Notes under the pieces: generated by a model
What the model was told of the DNA's origin: nothing
Seen by the model: the letters and a program-made list of their open reading frames with translations, nothing else
Database searches by the model: none
Shown: piece after piece, positions 20,553-32,555 of the stretch
Position numbering within the stretch: position 1 is the first letter of the stretch
Layout: the number at the start of each line of letters is the position of its first letter
Position numbers and translations under genes: made by a program
DNA from: Prostheceraeus crozeri
Lineage: Eukaryota; Platyhelminthes; Polycladida; Euryleptidae
Direction: 5' to 3'
Assembly: GCA_907163375.1 (NCBI GenBank)
Contig: CAJQUW010014769.1
Coordinates: 1,302,001 to 1,366,000 of the forward strand
Length of the DNA stretch: 64,000 nucleotides

Positions 20553-21269
20553 TCAAGTGTCATTTTATGGTTTGTCTGAGGATTGATGCAGTTTTCATCC
20601 GAACACGGACAAAATATTTTCAAAGATTATCTCTCTTTGTCTACATAGTATACGTAATATACGGTGTTATGCATGCACACACAGCATATAAACGTACATG
20701 CCACGACATACGTACACATGGGTGCCTATCAGGTATTGTTATTTATTTTCTTAACATGCCAATTTAGTCATAGAATATTTTTGTATAACTTTAAAAGTCT
20801 AATGGCTTCATTCAAGTATGATGGCTATTATTCATTCCTCATTGCTTGTTTTGCCAATATTTCATAGATTGATTAAATTAATCCAAAGTTCCCAAAAGAT
20901 TTTTAATTAAGCTTTCCATAATCAGCAATATAACTTGTAGGTATGATTGATGACCTGTATGACTTGTATTCTAGATCACTTGACAGGTTTGAATGAAAAT
21001 GATTACTGCGAGTACAATTTTCCTGCAGGTTCAATTATTTTTCTTCTTCCTCGGACTTGAAGCTATAATTGAAGCGTGAATATTTCTCCTTTTAAGCATT
21101 TGCGGGACGAACGCATAAATCATAGATTATTTCCTTTTCAGCAATCCCAATTAAGCTTGACAGATCAACCACAAGCAATGCCAATTTTCTCCTCGTTCAC
21201 TTCTGATGAAAAAGTTTAAGTTATAAGTTCGGGTGTAACCAGATTCATGATTTTCTATTAAGGTTTTTG
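20553..21269. other. Stretch without recognised gene
   Basis: AT-rich DNA before the Penelope-like element. Overlapping open frames at 20567-20867 have no known domain. ACACACAG and ACGTAC words give a weak low-complexity patch near 20670-20720. Confidence 0.5.
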
Positions 21270-23195
21270 TTTCCACAAGATGATTTAGTTTCGACAAGAA
21301 TGTCTTTCGGTGTGAAACATCATATTCTACCTAGAAAGATAGATGAGACATACAAATTACGATAAGAAATTGAAAAGTCACTTAGCACATGTGACAACTC
21401 ATCGAAAGACATAAAGCAAGAATTTGTAATGATAACTAAAGAATTCGAGAAGGATGCAGCAGCATCATGGAATAGCTATGAAAATAGAAAGAAACACAGC
21501 ACTCTCAGTAGATTAAGTAAAAACAAAAGTATTAAAATCTGTAGGTATGATAATTTGATAAAGGCAATGGTGTGGTGATACTGCATAGTGAAGAGTATAC
21601 TGCAAAAAAAATACTATTGTCAATGATACTGCTAAATTCGAAAAAATGAGTGTCCCAAATAATTTAGAAATCACCCAGTCGAAGATGAACGAATCTTAAC
21701 GTACTTTTTGAACAAATATGTAAAGCCGAAAATACCAATTAGCACTTTCAAGAGAATACTACCGTCTGGTAGCTCAAGAAGTAAATTATATGGTACAATT
21801 AAAGTTCATAAAGAAAGAAAAAAGGAGCAAGACCAGTTGTCAGTACCATTGCCACTCCGGCATACGGTTTAGCTAAGTATTTGGGCGAAATGATTAAAAA
21901 GCAAATCAAGACGAAGTATATGCTTCGCTCAACTAATCAATTCATTCAAGATATTGAGGCTGACAAATTTGACTCAAACAATTTTTTGTGTAGTTTTGAC
22001 GTCGAGTCACTTTTCACAAATGTACCTGTAAATAAAGTAATTGATTTAGCTACAGATCTTGTTTATAGTGAAAATTTCAATAGTAAGCGCCAATATGATG
22101 AAACCATTTTCAAAAAGTTAGGATTTGCGGTAAATGGGTGTCTATCTTTTAATGGTGAAGTGCATCGCCAAATCGATGGCGTTAGTATGGGCTCACCATT
22201 GGGTTCCACGTTAGCGAATTTATTTCTTTCCAACCTTGAGTAAAGTTGGATGAACGAAGCATTTTTCCTAAGTTTCATAGACGATATGTCGATGACACAG
22301 TATCTGTTTTTGATAATATTGAGAACATGAATCAATTTCATTCTTTTTTGAATTCACAACACTCCAATTTAAAGCTTACAGTAAGAGAAAAGTAAAAAAA
22401 GTAATTTCATTTTTGGATGTTGAAGTTGACAAATGTAATGGCCGATCCACATCGATTTTTAGGAAAAGTACATATGCAGGTATTTTAATGAATTATAGTG
22501 CTATCTGCCCTATCCGATGGAAACGTACCCTTGTGATAGAGATGTTGCATAGAGCATATAATGTATGGTCAAGCTGGAAACTGTTTGACATAGAGATTAA
22601 AAATATCACAAAAATTCTATTATGCAACTCATATCCCATTGACTTCATCAACTCGTTAATAAAGCAGTTCCTTGAAATAAAATGTAATACGGATAAAAAG
22701 CAATGAAGAAAGATGAATGGGAGGATACCAAGTTTTTGATACTTCTGCTTGTTGGTAAAACATCGATAAAATTCCGAAGCAAACTTGTTAACGTGTTTAG
22801 GAAATTGGACCATGATGTTAAAATAATATTCAACACTTGTAAAACAGGACAGTACTTTAGTCTGAAAGATAAAGCAAATAAACTGATACGATCATGCGTT
22901 GTGCATGATTTTGAATGTCGGGTTGATCCTGATACCCTATACTTAGGACAAACGAAACGCAGATTGCATCAAAGAATAAAAGAACAAGAAGTAACTCAGC
23001 CGCAAGTAGCTATCTGAACATACTGTAAGTCCAAACTATAGTAATGACATAGATAATTGTTTTTCTGTTAAATACACATGACGTAGTGAATTTGAAACTC
23101 GTATAAAAGAAGCGTTGTTAATACATTATAAAACTCCTAGATTAAGTCAAACTCTAGGTCTTAATGGTAAATATCTTTTCCTAAAAATATTCGAA
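21270..23195 (+). mobile_element. Penelope-like retroelement (RT plus GIY-YIG endonuclease), broken
   Basis: Order of parts on the plus strand: an N-terminal region (about 21280-21560), PSGSSRSKLYGTIKVHK near 21760-21815 (the PLE P.GS..G.LYGL.KVHK block), CSFDVESLFTNVPVNKVID at about 21990-22045 (RT motif A region), DGVSMGSPLGSTLANLFLS at 22175-22235, YVDDT at about 22285 (active site), FLDVEV near 22415, then the linker. Last comes a GIY-YIG-like segment (HDFECRVDPDTLYLGQTKRR, about 22907-22970) and a terminal RIKEALLIHY...SQTLGLNGKYLFL stretch ending near 23190. PLEs copy themselves by target-primed reverse transcription using this endonuclease. The copy is nearly full-length in the coding part but has several interruptions and is not functional. 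Terminal repeats were not identified. Confidence 0.9.
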
Positions 23196-23565
23196 TAATT
23201 GTTTTTGATAATTATTGCTGTTTTCCTTGAATCGTTGTTTGTCATTGTCAGCGTATGAGCTTATTGATTGCCTTTATTGATTCTCCTGCTTCGAAATACT
23301 ACTTATAATTCAGTAGAAAATAATCTTTGTCAATGAATTATTGACGGGTAGTGTCGCTTTCGTTAACAATCAAAAAAGAGAAAGCGAAGCGAAAAGAAAA
23401 CGAAAATTTTCGCTTTAAATGACGATAAACAAGCAGTGGCGATTAATGTCTCTCATTCCCAGGTAAACACCAATACCTATCAAACTTAGAGTTAATAGGC
23501 ACACGGCAGGTCCAACTATTATGTGATTGTTCGCATTTTATCACTTCCTTTCAAAATAGGGGAGA
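23196..23565. other. Stretch without recognised gene
   Basis: Contains a purine-rich low-complexity patch at about 23370-23420 (AAAGCGAAGCGAAAAGAAAA followed by TTTTCGCTTT). No gene recognised. Confidence 0.5.
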
Positions 23566-24712
23566 TGGGGCACATTGAACCACCAGCCTTTTCTCCGAAA
23601 CTATAAATAGTGAGGAACTTTATTATTTAAGACATTGTTTATTGTAGCAAATAAACATGATCCCTCTGATAACTTCAATTGTTTATACTCTCCATTACTA
23701 TTTTCTTACGATTTCTCAAAATTTCAATGAAAAAGAAATTTCAGAAAATCAAAAATTTGTTCTACAGCATCCAACAACTTGCGCACATTTTCAGTAGACA
23801 GCATTTTTCTCAAGTATTCTTTATCAATTTCATCAATCTATTAGTTAAAAAATATTTGAGTGCAGCCTTATGTACACGAGCACTTTTCGAAAAGTTAACG
23901 ATGTGGGACACTTTGAACCACCCAAGATGGGACACTTTAAACATAATTCACAATGCCCCCCTTCGATACTCATTTTTTCTTTTATTGAGTGAACGAAGTG
24001 ATTTACATGCTACAAATGCGATTATGCTACAAATTGGTCTACAACGCTGTCAAATTGACTATCTAGAAATATTTGAGCATTTATAGTATTGGTTTTTGTG
24101 CGCTGTAACTCATTTTGAGAACTATCCACCATGGCATCAAGGCGAAGAATTAATATCGAAAAAAATTTATTGATAAATTGATATAAATTATCTCAATCAA
24201 AATGATGTGGTTATTTTGATTAATTGCACTGGAACCTCCCTTGCTGGTCAAACAAACTGAATTGCTAATGCTTTTTGTTTTGTTGTTTGGTGACTTCTCA
24301 CCTTTTCTTAGGCCTATACATGTCTTGCCTGTCTATATATGATGAGCAATGCCTAAAGGCATGCTTTAATTGATGATCACAATGATGAATGCAATACTGT
24401 GTATCAATGAATTTACCATTGATGCTCTTGCGAATGCTCTTCTATCATGAATAATGCTACTAATCCGAGTACTCTAATAGGCATATGAATACTTTCTTTC
24501 AGAAACTATTATGTATTTTTTCATATGAAGCATAAAATCTCAAACCATGAATTTTGATGTTCGGTTTTTATAATTCATGAACTGAAGCTATAGATCTGAT
24601 ACATGAAGTCTAATAAAATTGAACAAGAGAGCAATAAATAAAGGTGTTTCAATGTGCCCCACTGGGTGGTTCAATGTGTCCCGCACATGGGGCACATTGA
24701 ACCACTCTGGTA
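23566..24712. mobile_element. Putative MITE with repeated GGGGCACATTGAACCACC ends
   Basis: The left edge reads GATGGGGCACATTGAACCAC at about 23568. The right edge contains its inverse (GGTGGTTCAATGTGTCCC at about 24666) and again the direct form (ATGGGGCACATTGAACCAC at about 24688). Internal relatives GTGGGACACTTTGAACCACC and GATGGGACACTTTAAAC lie at about 23902 and 23931. This motif looks like both a terminal and a subterminal repeat of a non-autonomous element of roughly 1.1 kb. The exact ends and target duplication are unclear. An open frame at 23679-24086 inside it has no known domain. Confidence 0.5.
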
Positions 24713-24937
24713 AAATAATTAAAATTCAAATTGTGAGAAGATAAAATGTCGTACAGACGTCCAACAACTCAGAGATTACTTAGCATGCCCTCAACGTTTA
24801 ATCCAAGTTTGACTTTGGTTCATTTGATTTTATATAATCAAACTGTTGAGATTAGTTCAAAAACATGTGCAAGTATACAGTATCTGTACACATGTACCTT
24901 CTAAATGAAGCAAAAACAAAGCATTCCAGTTCAACAT
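24713..24937. other. Short gap
   Basis: AT-rich DNA between the GGGGCACATT element and the hAT fragment; nothing recognised. Confidence 0.4.
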
Positions 24938-25490
24938 TCATTTTTTCTTCAATTCTATTCTTCTTTCTGACGTTGCAAAAATTTCGATAGCATCTGAGTG
25001 CCATTTTACAGGGCCACGTTTTATCATAGGCCTACGGGCAATGAGTTCATTCTCAATTGAAAGAAAAAACAAACCGTGCAATCTCTCATCGGACATACTC
25101 GTCCTTGTAAATATTTTGATTCTTTTGAGATTAGGGAAGGATCTTTCACAACCACAGCTAGACACGCTTAGCGTGGTGAGTGTCTTGAGTAACTTTTCAG
25201 TCTCGGGAAAAATATCAGAAAAATCAAGTGTCCACATGCTCAACCTGATGCACTTACTGTCTGACCAACAAATTCATTTGTTCTATACAAAACTTGCAAT
25301 TCAGCGCGAAATTTGTCTGGCAAAACATGCATCATATCTTTATTGATAAAATAAAACAAATCATTAGGTAATTGTTTTGAATAAACTGGAAACCTTTTGA
25401 TATCAAGTAACTGAAATTGCTTCAGTTCTTCAATAACTTGAAACCGTTCTTTGATGGATGAATCAGTCTGAAATGTGAGTGTTGTGACAT
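24938..25490 (-). pseudogene. hAT-family transposase C-terminal fragment
   Basis: The minus strand at 25243-24938 reads FPETEKLLKTLTTLSVSSCG then CERSFPNLKRIKIFTRTSMS and DERLHGLFFLSIE. This is the hAT dimerisation domain with its SCERSFS.LK.IK...R..M...RL..L block. Upstream (25244 to about 25490), in a shifted frame, comes FQVIEELKQFQLLDIKRFPV then DKFRAELQVLY, which fits the preceding helical region of ZMYM6/52K-repressor-like hAT proteins. One frame change with a stop near 25240 separates the two. The zinc finger, RNase-H core and termini are missing. It is a dead remnant of a cut-and-paste transposon or of a domesticated hAT gene. Confidence 0.85.
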
Positions 25491-25772
25491 TGTGACCGAA
25501 GAGTGCGCTTTAGGACCACCTTATCTTAGTCTTATCCTAGTCATGAATTGTAAATTATGTTAATTCATGCGAAAACGGAAACTTTTTTCTCAAATCGATC
25601 TCATGACGGGTGGCTGAAGAAAGGGAAAGGAAGGTCCTATTTCGGTGCAACAGAACTTTGTTGTGACATCACGATCACAGTCACTTCTTTGAAATAGGCT
25701 GTGGCAGTTTCAATAAATTTGGTTACAAAAATAATTCAATTCACTTTGCATTACTTTTCTTCTTTTCCTCAG

Positions 25773-25822
25773 GTATGACTGCTCTTGTAGAGTTGATAAA
25801 TTACGCATATACCGGCAAATAA
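25773..25822 (+). pseudogene. Possible BTB-domain exon fragment behind a splice acceptor
   Basis: A strong polypyrimidine tract and AG (TTACTTTTCTTCTTTTCCTCAG ending at 25772, cited here by position 25751-25772) precede the frame GMTALVELINYAYTGK, after which a stop follows at 25820. The string resembles the L..LL.Y.YTG segment of BTB/Kelch-like proteins. In those proteins the domain continues after YTG, so this would be a truncated exon or a retained fragment. No neighbouring exons were recognised. It is short enough that chance cannot be excluded. Confidence 0.3.
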
Positions 25823-28596
25823 TCATTCTGACTTTACTATAATTTGTACATGTATGATGATCGTCTGCGCAAAAGTACGATCATTGGAAAAGATTATGTG
25901 TAACTGAGCAACAGTATTTAATTTTGCGATATAATAATCAAATAAATGTGCTGTGCATTTTTTTATAATTGCACTTTTAGCCCCTTTCTATTTATCAATA
26001 AATATAAAATATTGAAAATATGAAAACGTAAGCGGAAACTAAACGAACTCGAGAAACGAAAATTTAAAATCTAAGATTAATGCAGCTCTATTAGCGAGTA
26101 TTGTCTACGTGAATACGTCCTATCTATGACACAGCCTGATACCTATGTCCGACTGTCCATCTGCGAGCGGTATTCATGCTTACTATTCTGCTGTCAACTT
26201 TGTGTGCATTTCACTCTAGTGCACACCTTGAGAATAGCCGATGAAATACATATCGGGTCCATAAATGAAAACCTTGGCAATATTTTTTCTTTAGAAAAAT
26301 TAAGTAACTAAAACCGTGTACTTCAGAAGACTCGTATCGCAAACAAAGCTCCAACATTTGGCTATTTAATTGGCTAAATAATGGCAGTCGCTGCTAACTT
26401 GCCCCTGCAGAAGATTTATATGTCAACATTGACATAGATAATCTACGAAATAGGCATTATTTAATCAGAAATAGGTGGCAAAAATATCATTTCCCGTATT
26501 GCAGTGCTTTTAATGTTTCATGTGGTATTACAATGTTGTGTTTTAATGTTAATGTGTGTAGAATGTAATGCTTCTAATGAGCAATCCGTACTGGTCCCAG
26601 ATGTTCAACTGCCATTTACTCATAGGCCTCTGATATCATTTTTTAGATATTGAACAACCAAAAATTTAAATAACCAAACAACTATTTTGTGTCAAATATG
26701 ACCTATGCTTACAGTAGCTAGCGACTAAATTTAGGGAAATGAAACGTTGTGATACTTCCTTTATAGGCAGGATATTTTTCAGTGATGTAGGAGCAATTCA
26801 TCCACGCACACTGGATTTATAAAGATTTCATCTCCAATGTTGAAATCCCGAAGCTCCATTCAGATTCTGCCACCTTGTCGAGAGATCAGTTTTCATTAGT
26901 TAGATGGCAATATAATGTTGCAAGATGGCTCACTTTATTTCTTCCAAGAGTTTGTAATCTGATAAAAGAATGGATTTCGCTCATCCATTTACCTCTTCTT
27001 AGTCAGAACAATATGATAGCATAAGTATTATTGAAATATCAAGCACAAAATTAATTAATCCTCTCGAATATTCTAGAGAATGCTTCCTGAATTAACGTGC
27101 CCAAAACTGATGATAGCGGATATGAAATTCGCAAATGAAGAGTGAAGAGGTCACTAATCATAGATGAAACTGCTTCAGGTTTCATTGTACTGCCCTTATA
27201 AAAGAAAGACAAGTCTTAATGAAGAAATATTCTAATGAAGCTCTATAAATATTGGCCACTTATCCATGCTGACCTTGTTTTCACTTTACTTTTTGTATTC
27301 CGTTCTTTGGATTTGTCATGCAATTTGAACGCAGTAGATCCTCTTTGGCCCCACAAAAACAGTTTCCACTGTCTTTGGGCCCAGAATGAGACATTTTGAA
27401 AATGTCGCAAGCTTTTACGTCTCTTCACCCGCCATATATTTGGCAACCTTTAGGATGCATCTTGATTTCGTAGCTTCGGATAAATTGAGAAAATGTGTTC
27501 ATCAGTTAAAGCCTTTGCTGGCAATTTTAGACTGGCTACATGTAAATAGAAAAACTGAATACTCAGCTGCATCCTCAGTTGAAAAATGACAACATTCCCG
27601 AATAGCTGCAATTTCATACACCATTAGGAATCATCAGCAGCCATGATTCACATTTATCAACATTGACACAACTCCCTATTTAAACATGCAATCATATCCG
27701 GAGTAAATTTAAGAGTTGCAATTAGCACACCAAGCTCAAAATGTTAATCGTGTGCTTCAAATTTAGAGCATCTCCTTCCTTCTGCATCACAAATTTATGA
27801 CATATATTTTCTTTATATTTTAGCACTTTGGATAACGGTTGTTATGAAAAAAAGCCTTCAGTCATTGCAAGTGATCGATCATCATCGATTTTTGAGAACT
27901 TTTGGTTGGATAATATTTGTACGCAGAACATGGCATGCTAGCATAATTATGCCATTAGAAGTTGCATGACATTCTCAAGATTGCGAGGGATGCGTCGTCC
28001 CAAACTCAAGTGGAATGACCGACGATTTATATCCTTGGCTGTAAGTTGAAATATCATGTACAATATGCAGTGCCAATGTATGATGCTTCCGAGGTCTAGA
28101 TTTGCATTACTAGGCTGACAGATGTGATCAAGCCTCAACTCGGGATCTTCCATATTGAAAAATAATTCATTAGACATTTTGCAACTCTGAATCAATCGAA
28201 TACTTGTCAAACCTTGAAAATAATTTTATTACAATTATTCGATCAGGCAAGTTCATGTAGGCTAGACTAGACCTGCTCCATTCCCCTCAGTGTGGGATGC
28301 AACAAACAAGAGCATCATCCCGATCTTATTTCTGCCACATTGGGTCCCTGTATGCGTCCCAGAACAACATTTCGGATGACGGTACATGCCTTTAACACCT
28401 TCATGTGATGTCAGCGCATAGTATCTGATGGAGGTGTGTCAATTTGCAGATCGTCCTGACACTTGTGATCTTCGTTTGCAATCAAATGATGTCACAAAAT
28501 GCAGTGTGCATCTCAATGAGCTCATTAAAAGTATTCAAAAGTCACACTCTGAATGTAAAAATGCATGCACAGCCGAGAAATCGCAGAAGACTGAAT
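25823..28596. other. 2.8-kb stretch without recognised gene
   Basis: Several short open frames on both strands (27243-27446 minus, 27386-27589 plus, 27947-28210 minus, 28428-28640 plus) have no recognised motif. They overlap each other or repeat boundaries. No repeat structure stands out at this scale. Confidence 0.45.
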
Positions 28597-28604
28597 GTGA
28601 CGAT

Positions 28605-29126
28605 CACAGAATTAGACAGGTCGTCTCTTCTTCTGTTTGACTAGAAAGGAAACATTGTAACATGTAACGTTAATGAAATGGCACAACCTGCTGACATAAT
28701 AACACAGCAATCGAACAATGAGCAGCAAGTTCAACGTTAAACACGCTAAATTGTTCGAAGCTTCAGTGATTGTTATCAACAAGATCCCACAGCAAAGAGA
28801 CACAGTCGATGTCAAGTTCTACAGAGAAGTTTGTGAACGTTTTTTCTTGCGCCTGATAACTTTTCTAATAATTATCGGAGGGCCCAACATTATCGAGAAA
28901 ACTTTAGCGCAATGATTTGAATTCTTCGAATCTGAAGGAATCGTGGTGATCGGAGCATTTTGAAGGAATTCAGAGCAGTCCGCAAGCGACGCACGACTAT
29001 TTTTCCTATCTCTGCAAGGTGTTAAAATTTTCTTTTTGCCCACTTAGTAAGTTCCTGCATGTGCCATCTGTTTGAATCAGTTTGCACTTCTAGCAAATTG
29101 ATACGCTTAAACGATACAATTCTGTG
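28605..29126 (+). mobile_element. Non-autonomous hAT-like element, copy 2 (intact, 522 bp)
   Basis: The ends are CACAGAATTAGAC and, inverted, CACAGAATTGTATC. The octamer GTGACGAT lies directly outside both ends (28597-28604 and 29127-29134), an exact 8-bp target duplication as made by hAT transposases. The body matches copy 1 at 6087-7495, minus the nested foldback. No transposase is encoded. The exact target duplication suggests it is younger than copy 1. Confidence 0.92.
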
Positions 29127-29134
29127 GTGACGAT

Positions 29135-29705
29135 ATTTCACTTGCATGCGCGCACACATGACGAAATTATTGGTGCCAGAAAATGGCCTGTATGAACAGT
29201 TACCGTAATTCACTGTTCTTCTGTAAAACTGAAGTATGTAGCATGCTGCCTCTGAAGTTCAGGTGCAGTTCAGCGATTAGAAAGAAATTTATTTCTTTGC
29301 AGCCTGCTGCAATGATGGTGTCATCTGATTGGTTAATTTTCTCTATTTTTTTGTTCCATGACTCACTTTGGTTGGACAGTACAGTAACTGACTTGCTGTC
29401 TTGCTGTTCGCAATGTAAATTATAGTGATATAACTACGACATCTTTCTATGGTAGTACAGATGGAGTAGTTATATCACTATTATCAAACGATCAAGAAAT
29501 GTCAATGAACTCTATGGACCAGTGACGATATAGACAATCTGCTAAGAACACAAACGTGGTTAGCTTTCCATGGCATCCAAAGTCCTAGTAGATGGCCTAT
29601 CCAATATTGGTGTCATGCATTTCCTTCATTTGAATTTCAAGTGAACCGATATTTAACTGGCATTTGCATGAGGTGTAGCCTGTACATTAACAAGCATTTG
29701 AAATA
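29135..29705. other. Stretch with a perfect hairpin upstream of the second recombinase
   Basis: Apart from ATAGTGATATAACTAC at 29422-29437, exactly inverted at 29466-29481 with a 28-bp loop, I recognise nothing. The hairpin may belong to the flank of the recombinase element that follows, as strong hairpins also flank the first recombinase gene. Confidence 0.55.
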
Positions 29706-30931
29706 ATGGCTAAAAGACAATTCGTAAATACAGATGCAAATGACCTACTCAAGATCAAATGTGCGAAGAGAACTGTTTACCAGCAAAAATTCTGCCTACA
29801 ACTCATTTTTAGCCTTTATGCGTTACAAAGATCTGAACGTAGATGTAAAAGAATTATCCTTTAAAGATCTTGACGAAATATTAAGAGATTTTTACATTTC
29901 ACTACGCAAAGGGGAAGAATTATACAAAAGAAATACATATCTATCACTACGGCAATCATTGAGAAGAAAATTGGAGGATGTGATGGACAGGAAAGTTGAT
30001 ATTATAAAAGATGAAAACAACTTTCCATTGTCCATCGAAATTTTTCAATGTCTTTTGAAAGAAGTAAAGGCAGATGGACGTGGGGACACAGAGCACTATG
30101 ACCAAATAAATAAAAAAGACTTTTCATTGATTTCAAGCAGGCTTGATATAAATGTACCACAACAGCTTCAGTGGCTTGTATTTGTCGTTATTGGTTTGTT
30201 TTTTGCAAGAAGAGGGAATGAAAATCTGGATGGAATGACAAAAGATGATTTTGGGTTCAAATTGACAGAAAATGGAAAGAGGCACATACATTTGAAAAAA
30301 GATGAGCTTACCAAAAACCATCGTCAAAATGACCCGGAGAAATCTAATGGCGGATTGATCGTTGAAACCAATTTATTAAATTGCCCGTATTCTATAGTTT
30401 TGCATTACATAAAGAAATTAAATCCTCTAAACAGGTATTTTTAGCAACGTCCAAGGGATTCATTTTGCATTGACGACGAAACTTGGTTCGAAAATAGAAA
30501 GATTGCTGTAAATACTATCAAAGATTACATTCAAACATTAGTAAATTTTTCAATTTAAGTAAGACTTACACAAATCATTGTCTCAGAGTTTCATGTTGCT
30601 CTATATTAGGTACTAAACATGCTGAAAATGATATAAAAAGCGTAAGTGGACATGTTAGCAATTCTGGGTTAGGTATATACAAACGAGTTCAGCAGAAGAA
30701 AAAATTGAGATGTCAATGGACTTAGCCAAAGCCATGAATAATCACAAAGAACAAAACCAGATAAATTGCAAAGAAACAGATGAACTGATGAATGATGAAA
30801 ATGACAAATTAATTCTTAACGAAGCAATCAAAATTGATGCATCTACAAACATACAGAATACATTGAAAAAAAAAATTCCAGGAGGATGCTATTTCCATCA
30901 ATGCAATGTGACAATTAACATGCATCGTTAA
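29706..30931 (+). pseudogene. Second Crypton-type (DUF3504) tyrosine recombinase, decayed
   Basis: The frame from ATG 29706 (MAKRQFVNTDANDLLKIK) passes into 29734-30444, whose 236 residues contain SAYNSFLAFMRYK and SLRQSLRRKLEDV (core-binding region) and VVIGLFFARRGNENL (first catalytic R). After a stop at about 30442, translation continues with DSFCIDDETWF. A further shift leads to TNHCLRVSCCSILG (HxxR box, intact H and R), SGHVSNSGLGIYKR (G-H and nucleophile Y), and the tail SAEEKIEMSMDLAKAM...IPGGCYFHQCNVTINMHR to 30931. The tail resembles the GC.F..C.....I motif at the end of many metazoan members. All catalytic residues are visible but at least three or four reading-frame breaks make it a pseudogene. 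It is a different subfamily from the gene at 12.1 kb. Confidence 0.83.
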
Positions 30932-31463
30932 ACAACATTGTCTATTTCCTTCCTGGTGTATATGTTTTTATGCATTGTTCAACGTTGATTGATAACCAAC
31001 TGTGAATATTATTTATAGAATTTGCAAGTTTATGAAATATACCGGGTAATTATTTCACATAATTCACCTGATTTTGTACACAGATATAGTTTGATCCATT
31101 CTCAATTTATCTATACCCAAGATATCATCTAAGCTTACTTGCAATTTGGGTGCATTGTAGGGTAAAAAAATGTAGCACGGTAGCCCATTGGATTACATGT
31201 ATTTTGATTCATAGAAATTCCGTTCTACATTAGAAAATGTAGAACGCATAGTTCAACATAGTGGAGATAGGAAGGGAGTTTGATAATAGGTGCTGCACAT
31301 GCAGCTATGTTTCATAGCTATGTCATGCTGCGTTTCAATCACTTGACGGGCGTGTCACTCGTCTGTTGAAACTGCAGCGACAGCCAGCGTAAAGTAGGCC
31401 TAACAATGCAGTTGCTGCGCTCGTACTGTCAATCTCGGCATGCCGCATCGATTGACACTCGTA
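30932..31463. other. Stretch with small hairpins, no gene recognised
   Basis: GTTCTACATT-AGAA-AATGTAGAAC at 31214-31237 is a perfect 10-bp stem with a 4-base loop. GCAGCTATG/CATAGCTATG words near 31300 form a weaker one. No protein or RNA gene was recognised. Confidence 0.5.
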
Positions 31464-32193
31464 TAGTCCGGCAGCCAGATCGAGTTTCTGCAGGGAACGA
31501 GGCCGAAAGTCAGACTTTCACAGAATGATGTACAACCTATACCTACTTCGAATCGGCACGTCTGCCGAGTTCTAGTGAGTTCCTCTTCTTGTCAGACATG
31601 ATCAAAGAAAAACACATGTAAATCCAATGGGACGCAGATTGCAGTTTTTGGTTAAATTGGAATTTTCTATGTTTTCTCTGATTAAACGAAAAGTACTAGG
31701 CCTAAAGTCATAATTTTTGACATGGAATGTCTTCAGGTCATTTCCTTTCATCTTCATGCACCCGTGTCTATGAAGCTAAACACATGTAGATTTGGCGAGC
31801 CTCTTAATGTCGGCAAACACAAACTTTTTCAGTAACTTTATCCACATTCAACCAAATTCTCGCATACATAGCCGATCAGAAGCCTGATTATATCACATGC
31901 ACATCATAGGAAATGACCTGAAGACGTTCCATGTCAAAAATTATGACTTTAGGCCAAGTACTTTTCGTTTAATCAGAGAAAACATACATAATTTCATTTT
32001 AGTCAAAAACTGCAATATGTGTCCCATTGGATATACATGTGTTTTTCTTTGATCTTGTCTGACAAGAAGAGGAACTCACTAAAACTCGGCAGACGTGCCG
32101 ATTCGAAGTAGGTATAGGGTGTACATCATTCTGTGAAAGTCTGACTTTCGGCCTCGTTCCCTGCAGAAACTCGATCTGGCTGCCGGACTAGTA
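31464..32193. mobile_element. Foldback element (TAGTCCGGCAGCC ends), complete copy, 730 bp
   Basis: The left end TAGTCCGGCAGCCAGATCGA and the right end, reverse complement of GCTGCCGGACTA, begin arms of about 280 bp (31464 to about 31745 and about 31910 to 32193) that are more than 90% similar. GTA precedes the left end and follows the right end, a possible 3-bp target duplication. A 160-bp spacer separates the arms. A truncated relative sits at 20090-20552. No coding sequence. Confidence 0.85.
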
Positions 32194-32299
32194 CAGCAAC
32201 TTGCTATTATTACACTCTGACCATGCATACGCATTAACTGTGGCAGCTTCTGTTACACTGACATGAAGTTCTAAATCACTTGCACTGCGTCCTCATGAA

Positions 32300-32555
32300 A
32301 GTGATGGTTATCGCACCCTAGGTTTCGTCAATACCGAAGGTCGAGATATACAAGCTTGGAAAGAGCCGATTTTATAACGTTAGCAAGCATTACTTCTATC
32401 AACAAATCATTTCAGCCAATAACCGTTGATCTTCAGCCTGAATAGGAATTTGCAATCAGAATAAAACTTAAAATACACACCACGGTTAGGTATAAAAATA
32501 AAGTTGTGCATCAAAAAAGGTGGGATAGGAAACTAGGAATGGGGCTATACATGGA
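32300..32555. repeat. Dispersed repeat related to 7.73-8.35 kb
   Basis: TTATCGCACCCTAGGTTTCG and GAAGGTCGAGA near 32308-32345, then ACCACGGTTAGGTATA and GGGATAGGAAAC...GGAATGGGGC near 32480-32550, occur in the same order as related words at 7733-7770 and 8262-8350. Both copies are degenerate; the class is unknown. Confidence 0.5.

Noticed and set aside
28428-28644. Cysteine-containing open frame MEVCQFADRPDTCDLRLQSN...
   Set aside because: It runs across the exact left border and target duplication of the hAT-like MITE at 28597-28605, so it cannot be an original single coding unit; upstream part alone is too short to judge.
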